Part shown: in pieces, positions 6,960-9,053 of the stretch
Layout: the number at the start of each line of letters is the position of its first letter
Numbering within the stretch: the first letter of the stretch is position 1
Position numbers and translations under genes: made by a program
Assembly (NCBI GenBank): GCA_946497265.1
Contig: CAMMKL010000075.1
Coordinates: 1 to 9,053, forward strand
DNA length: 9,053 nt
From: an uncultured Clostridia bacterium
GTDB lineage: Bacteria > Bacillota > Clostridia > Oscillospirales > Acutalibacteraceae
Direction: 5' to 3'
The notes under the pieces: model-generated
The model's input: the letters and a program-made list of their open reading frames with translations, nothing else
What the model was told of the DNA's origin: nothing
Database searches by the model: none

Positions 6960-6988
6960 ATCATATCCCTTTTTTCATTTTGATGCAA
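6960..6988 (-). promoter_or_regulatory. Probable promoter of the PHP-helicase gene
   Basis: On the minus strand TTGCAT (6983-6988) and TATGAT (6960-6965) are separated by 17 bases. The -10 box differs from consensus at one position, while the -35 keeps only the TTG. Transcription would begin near 6953 and give a leader of about 60 bases. It lies just past the terminator of the preceding unit, which supports an independent transcript. Confidence 0.5.
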
Positions 6989-7022
6989 GAAAACGAACGA
7001 ATTTTGTCGGTAACAGGAGCGC

Positions 7023-7055
7023 AAAAAGACGTTGTACCTGTAAAGATACAACGCC
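7023..7055 (-). terminator. Intrinsic terminator after the DUF378 gene
   Basis: On the minus strand GGCGTTGTA pairs with TACAACGTC (nine pairs, one G-U) around a ten-base loop and is followed by TTTTT (7023-7027). It lies seven bases past the DUF378 stop codon. The plus strand also shows a T-run, but with a stem mismatch, and no plus-strand gene needs it. Confidence 0.85.
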
Positions 7056-7062
7056 TTTTCCG

Positions 7063-7278
7063 CTAGTGAGAATCTGCTGTAGCGACTGTCTCGTTGTCAC
7101 GGAACAACAGGGAAATGCACCATATCGCGGCCAACGCTACCAGCGTATAGATGATCCGGCTAACAAGCGCACCCTGCCCGCCGAAAATCCAAGCCACAAT
7201 ATCGAATTGGAAGATTCCAATGGAACCCCAGTTGATTCCGCCGATGATAACTAAAATCAGCGCAAGCTTGTCTAGCAT
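7063..7278 (-). CDS. DUF378 family small membrane protein
   Basis: This 71-residue protein has two hydrophobic helices, at about residues 5-23 (containing the family hallmark GGINWG at 13-18) and 37-59, followed by a short polar tail RDNETVATADSH. The length and motif match DUF378 proteins such as Bacillus subtilis YuzA, whose function is not established. It probably sits in the cytoplasmic membrane. AAGGAGGG lies just upstream of the ATG. The gene begins 48 bases after the ferritin-like gene and is followed at once by a terminator, so the two probably share a transcript. The shared role, perhaps in stress or storage, is a guess from adjacency only. Confidence 0.92.
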   Translation of the reverse strand: MLDKLALILVIIGGINWGSIGIFQFDIVAWIFGGQGALVSRIIYTLVALAAIWCISLLFRDNETVATADSH

Positions 7279-7326
7279 TGCGTTCCCTCCTTTGAACAGA
7301 AGATTCCGCCAACGCTAGTTTTGACC

Positions 7327-7911
7327 TTAACGGTTTAAATTATGCGGTGGTTTATACTGTTCCTCCAGGAATTTACTAAAAATTTGAATATGGATCTCCT
7401 CATCCAACACGATACGGCTTAAAACCGCGCGCACGCACTCGTCTTTTATTTTTGCCATCTGTTTTTGATAATGATCGATGGCCGTTCGCTCCATGACGAT
7501 ATTGTTTTTCATACAGGTGGATATCGCGCCCTGATATTGAACCATTCCGCCATTCCACGCAACGTTCCGGTTATTCTGTGCGACAGAATAAATCGGAACG
7601 CCGCCTAACAGCAAAATCAATTTGCCAATCATATCCAAATGCCGCATTTCCACCACCGCAATCCGGCGCATCGTTTCGGCAATCTGAGGATAAGAGGCTT
7701 CCAATATCCAGCTTTGATAAATATACTGTGCTAATGAAGTAAATTCGCTGTGCGAAGAAGCCAGGTCATAGCGCAAAAGCTGTGCGTATTGACGGTTGGA
7801 TGCCTCAACCGTTACCGGCGGATAGGGTGTTGGGGAAGCAACCTCAATTTTTTGCTCCTGTGGAACCGGTTTGGCGGGGGTTGGGTTGATATGTATCCGA
7901 TTTTTTTCCAA
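7327..7911 (-). CDS. Ferritin-like di-metal protein
   Basis: This is a four-helix-bundle protein of the ferritin-like superfamily. Metal ligands are visible in the expected order, numbered from the upstream ATG frame: E67 (SEFTSLAQY), the E99-x-x-H102 pair in VVEMRHLDM, E152 (VMERTAIDHY), and the E182-x-x-H185 pair in LDEEIHIQIF. This pattern binds two Fe or Mn ions; iron storage, peroxide breakdown or a catalase-like role cannot be told apart. The N-terminal part is Pro-rich (PTPAKPVPQE, SPTPYPPV) and lacks a signal peptide. The TTG at 7909-7911 (194 residues) is preferred because GGGAGG lies eight bases upstream. The ATG at 7942-7944 would add 11 residues but has no ribosome site and lies in the loop of an inverted repeat. 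DUF378 follows closely in the same direction. Confidence 0.85.
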   Translation of the reverse strand: MEKNRIHINPTPAKPVPQEQKIEVASPTPYPPVTVEASNRQYAQLLRYDLASSHSEFTSLAQYIYQSWILEASYPQIAETMRRIAVVEMRHLDMIGKLILLLGGVPIYSVAQNNRNVAWNGGMVQYQGAISTCMKNNIVMERTAIDHYQKQMAKIKDECVRAVLSRIVLDEEIHIQIFSKFLEEQYKPPHNLNR

Positions 7912-7919
7912 AGAAAACG

Positions 7920-7925
7920 CCTCCC
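7920..7925 (-). promoter_or_regulatory. Ribosome binding site deciding a TTG start for the ferritin-like gene
   Basis: The minus strand reads GGGAGG here, eight bases before TTG 7909-7911. If translation began at the ATG at 7944 this site would lie inside the coding region and would have no purpose. Confidence 0.55.
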
Positions 7926-7931
7926 ATCTCA

Positions 7932-7954
7932 TTGCATATCCCATTTATATGCAA
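7932..7954. repeat. Perfect 8-bp inverted repeat upstream of the ferritin-like gene
   Basis: TTGCATAT (7932-7939) and ATATGCAA (7947-7954) flank a seven-base spacer. On the minus strand one arm and the spacer contain CATATAAAT, a plausible -10 region (TATAAA), though no good -35 is seen 17 bases upstream. This fits an operator over a promoter, or an RNA hairpin in the leader. The regulator is unknown. Confidence 0.5.
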
Positions 7955-7977
7955 AAAAAGGATAGGCTTATTCCTTT
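7953..7977 (-). terminator. Possible weak terminator between the exporter and ferritin-like genes
   Basis: On the minus strand AAAGGA-A-TA pairs with TATCCTTT around a four-base loop, with one bulged A. It runs into a stretch of seven T, of which four remain unpaired. Only two G-C pairs support the stem, so read-through is likely. Confidence 0.35.
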
Positions 7978-8094
7978 CGCCTGGATTTCGATTTCCCTTC
8001 TTCCGCCGAAGGATTGCATTCCTCTAAGATAACCTTTATACTCGCACCGCTCGCTTCCAATAAGGAGGGATGCAAACCGGACGTTTTTCCCCTC

Positions 8095-9053
8095 TTATCC
8101 AGCCATACCGTTTTCGTTATTCCAAAAATATTGTATCTGCCAATCGGAAAGATTTTCAGAAAAATGTTTTTTCGCTAGCAACAAATATTCAGTATCGTTT
8201 GCAATTTGAAATAAAAACGCTCTAGCTTCAAATTCTTTGCGGCTTTGCGGCAGGTCACTTGTCCGAAAGGTTTTTCGCAATTCAGAAAGATCCGCAAGCA
8301 GTGCCTGTGCGTTGTTGTATTCGTGAAATGTTCTAGCTGTATTTTGCAAAAAGCGTACAATGTGCTCCGCTTGAGATGGAATCCACTGCATGCGTATGGC
8401 GTTTTCATAGATCCTTTTTAATAATTCGCATTGCCCTCGGCGCATCTCTAAATACTCCACATAGTATCGCATATCAACGGCCAGAGTGTTGTTCATATTT
8501 TGATACGCCTGGTCCAGGCCTTTCTCCAGGTCTATGTGAAGGGCAGTAAAATGTGCCTCCAGATCTTTTTTCCCTTTTCCGGAAAGGATATTCGCAATAT
8601 CCAGCAGCAACGCACGCAGGCTGTTATCAATTTTATTTTGATAGGCCCGAATGCCCTCTAAGTTTCGGGGCATATACAGATTAATCAAAACCGCGATAGA
8701 CACCCCTATACACAACAGCATAAATTCATTTACCATAAGGGGAAACGTAAAGCTTCGGGCCGACCACACATGCAGGATCAGCACCGTATTCATGGAAATC
8801 GCCACTTCGAACTTGATTAGATAACACAAAAAGGTATACACGAAAAGAAACAACCCGAACGAAAACAAATGATACCCCAGAAACCGAAAAAGGATATAGG
8901 CTACTGTTATTGCAATAAAAAATGCCAGGATCCGTTTACCAGCAATGCGGAGCGTTTCTTTTTTTGTGTTTTGAATGCTTAACAATGTGATAATTCCCGC
9001 AGAAGTAGCATATTGCAATCCTATCAGATTAGCAAGCAAGACTGCAAGGCTGC
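8095..9053 (-). CDS. Aromatic acid exporter (ArAE/FUSC-like) family membrane protein, 5' end outside window
   Basis: The frame is open to the right edge without a start (it begins with SLAVLLANLIGLQYATSAG), so roughly the first 10-20 residues are missing. The N-terminal half has about five hydrophobic segments, including the family-typical stretch GIITLLSIQNTKKETLRIAG, and ends with VLINLYMPRNLEG. The C-terminal half, about 170 residues, is a soluble, mostly helical domain rich in charged residues, as in the ArAE_1 and ArAE_1_C domains. Proteins of this group are assigned to export of aromatic acids or related compounds across the cytoplasmic membrane, but most are uncharacterised. The TAA stop is at 8095-8097. 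A weak terminator candidate lies about 120 bases further on, before the ferritin-like gene. Confidence 0.88.
   Translation of the reverse strand, partial: SLAVLLANLIGLQYATSAGIITLLSIQNTKKETLRIAGKRILAFFIAITVAYILFRFLGYHLFSFGLFLFVYTFLCYLIKFEVAISMNTVLILHVWSARSFTFPLMVNEFMLLCIGVSIAVLINLYMPRNLEGIRAYQNKIDNSLRALLLDIANILSGKGKKDLEAHFTALHIDLEKGLDQAYQNMNNTLAVDMRYYVEYLEMRRGQCELLKRIYENAIRMQWIPSQAEHIVRFLQNTARTFHEYNNAQALLADLSELRKTFRTSDLPQSRKEFEARAFLFQIANDTEYLLLAKKHFSENLSDWQIQYFWNNENGMAG

Noticed and set aside
6914..6964. 16-codon minus-strand frame (MIEEPYRYIFVKLYEL) in the leader of the helicase gene
   Set aside because: Its ATG lies inside the predicted -10 box, so it would not be on that transcript, and the spacing to a ribosome site is too short.
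8070..8225. 51-residue plus-strand frame with AAGGAGGG directly before ATG
   Set aside because: The spacing to the ATG is about one base, too close to work well. It is antisense to the end of the exporter gene and resembles no family.
1..9053. CRISPR array, tRNA, rRNA, insertion sequence or prophage gene
   Set aside because: No spaced direct repeats, cloverleaf-like segments, transposase or integrase motifs were found on either strand.

Overview
The window looks like the chromosome of a low-to-mid G+C Firmicute, most likely a member of the Clostridia. The reasons are strong AGGAGG-type ribosome binding sites, GTG and TTG starts, a MarR/heterodimeric-type ABC exporter unit, a DUF378 protein and an ArAE-type exporter. 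This assignment rests on gene content and sequence style only. Every gene reads on the minus strand except one acetyltransferase. In transcription order the window therefore runs from right to left, and genes are cut at both edges.

Right part (9053 to 7020). The end of an aromatic-acid-exporter-like membrane protein (5' end cut by the window) is followed by a possible weak terminator. Then come a ferritin-like di-metal protein and a 71-residue DUF378 membrane protein, closed by a good intrinsic terminator. The ferritin-like gene probably starts at a TTG with a strong ribosome binding site. The upstream ATG lies in the loop of a perfect 8-bp inverted repeat.

Centre (7000 to 3480). One 1093-residue protein fills most of the window. 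It joins an endonuclease Q-like PHP nuclease with a Zn-ribbon (COG1379/TIGR00375 type) to a UvrD/PcrA-like superfamily 1A helicase through a Pro/Ala-rich linker. It has its own likely promoter. It ends at a short hairpin whose U-tract contains the stop codon, with a second, stronger terminator about 100 bases further on. This fusion of a deaminated-base or abasic-site nickase type domain with an unwinding motor is the most interesting object here. It suggests a one-protein excision-repair machine.

Left-centre (3424 to 1905). A GNAT acetyltransferase (plus strand) and a MerR-family regulator with a GyrI-like effector domain (minus strand) diverge from an 80-base control region. That region carries a perfect 14-bp palindrome. 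Both genes are visibly more AT-rich than their flanks and look like an inserted resistance or detoxification pair.

Left (1770 to 1). A MarR regulator is transcribed from a promoter with perfect consensus -35 and -10 boxes. Two copies of a 12-bp palindrome lie at the expected start of transcription. The MarR stop region overlaps, by 13 bases, the GTG start of an ABC exporter half-transporter that leaves the window just after its Q-loop. This is the common arrangement of an autoregulated drug-efflux operon, and a second ABC half-transporter is expected beyond the left edge.

No rRNA, tRNA, CRISPR array, insertion sequence or prophage gene was seen. No stretch longer than about 210 bases lacks a gene. 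The 134 bases between the marR promoter and the merR stop codon (1771-1904) show no gene and no convincing hairpin.
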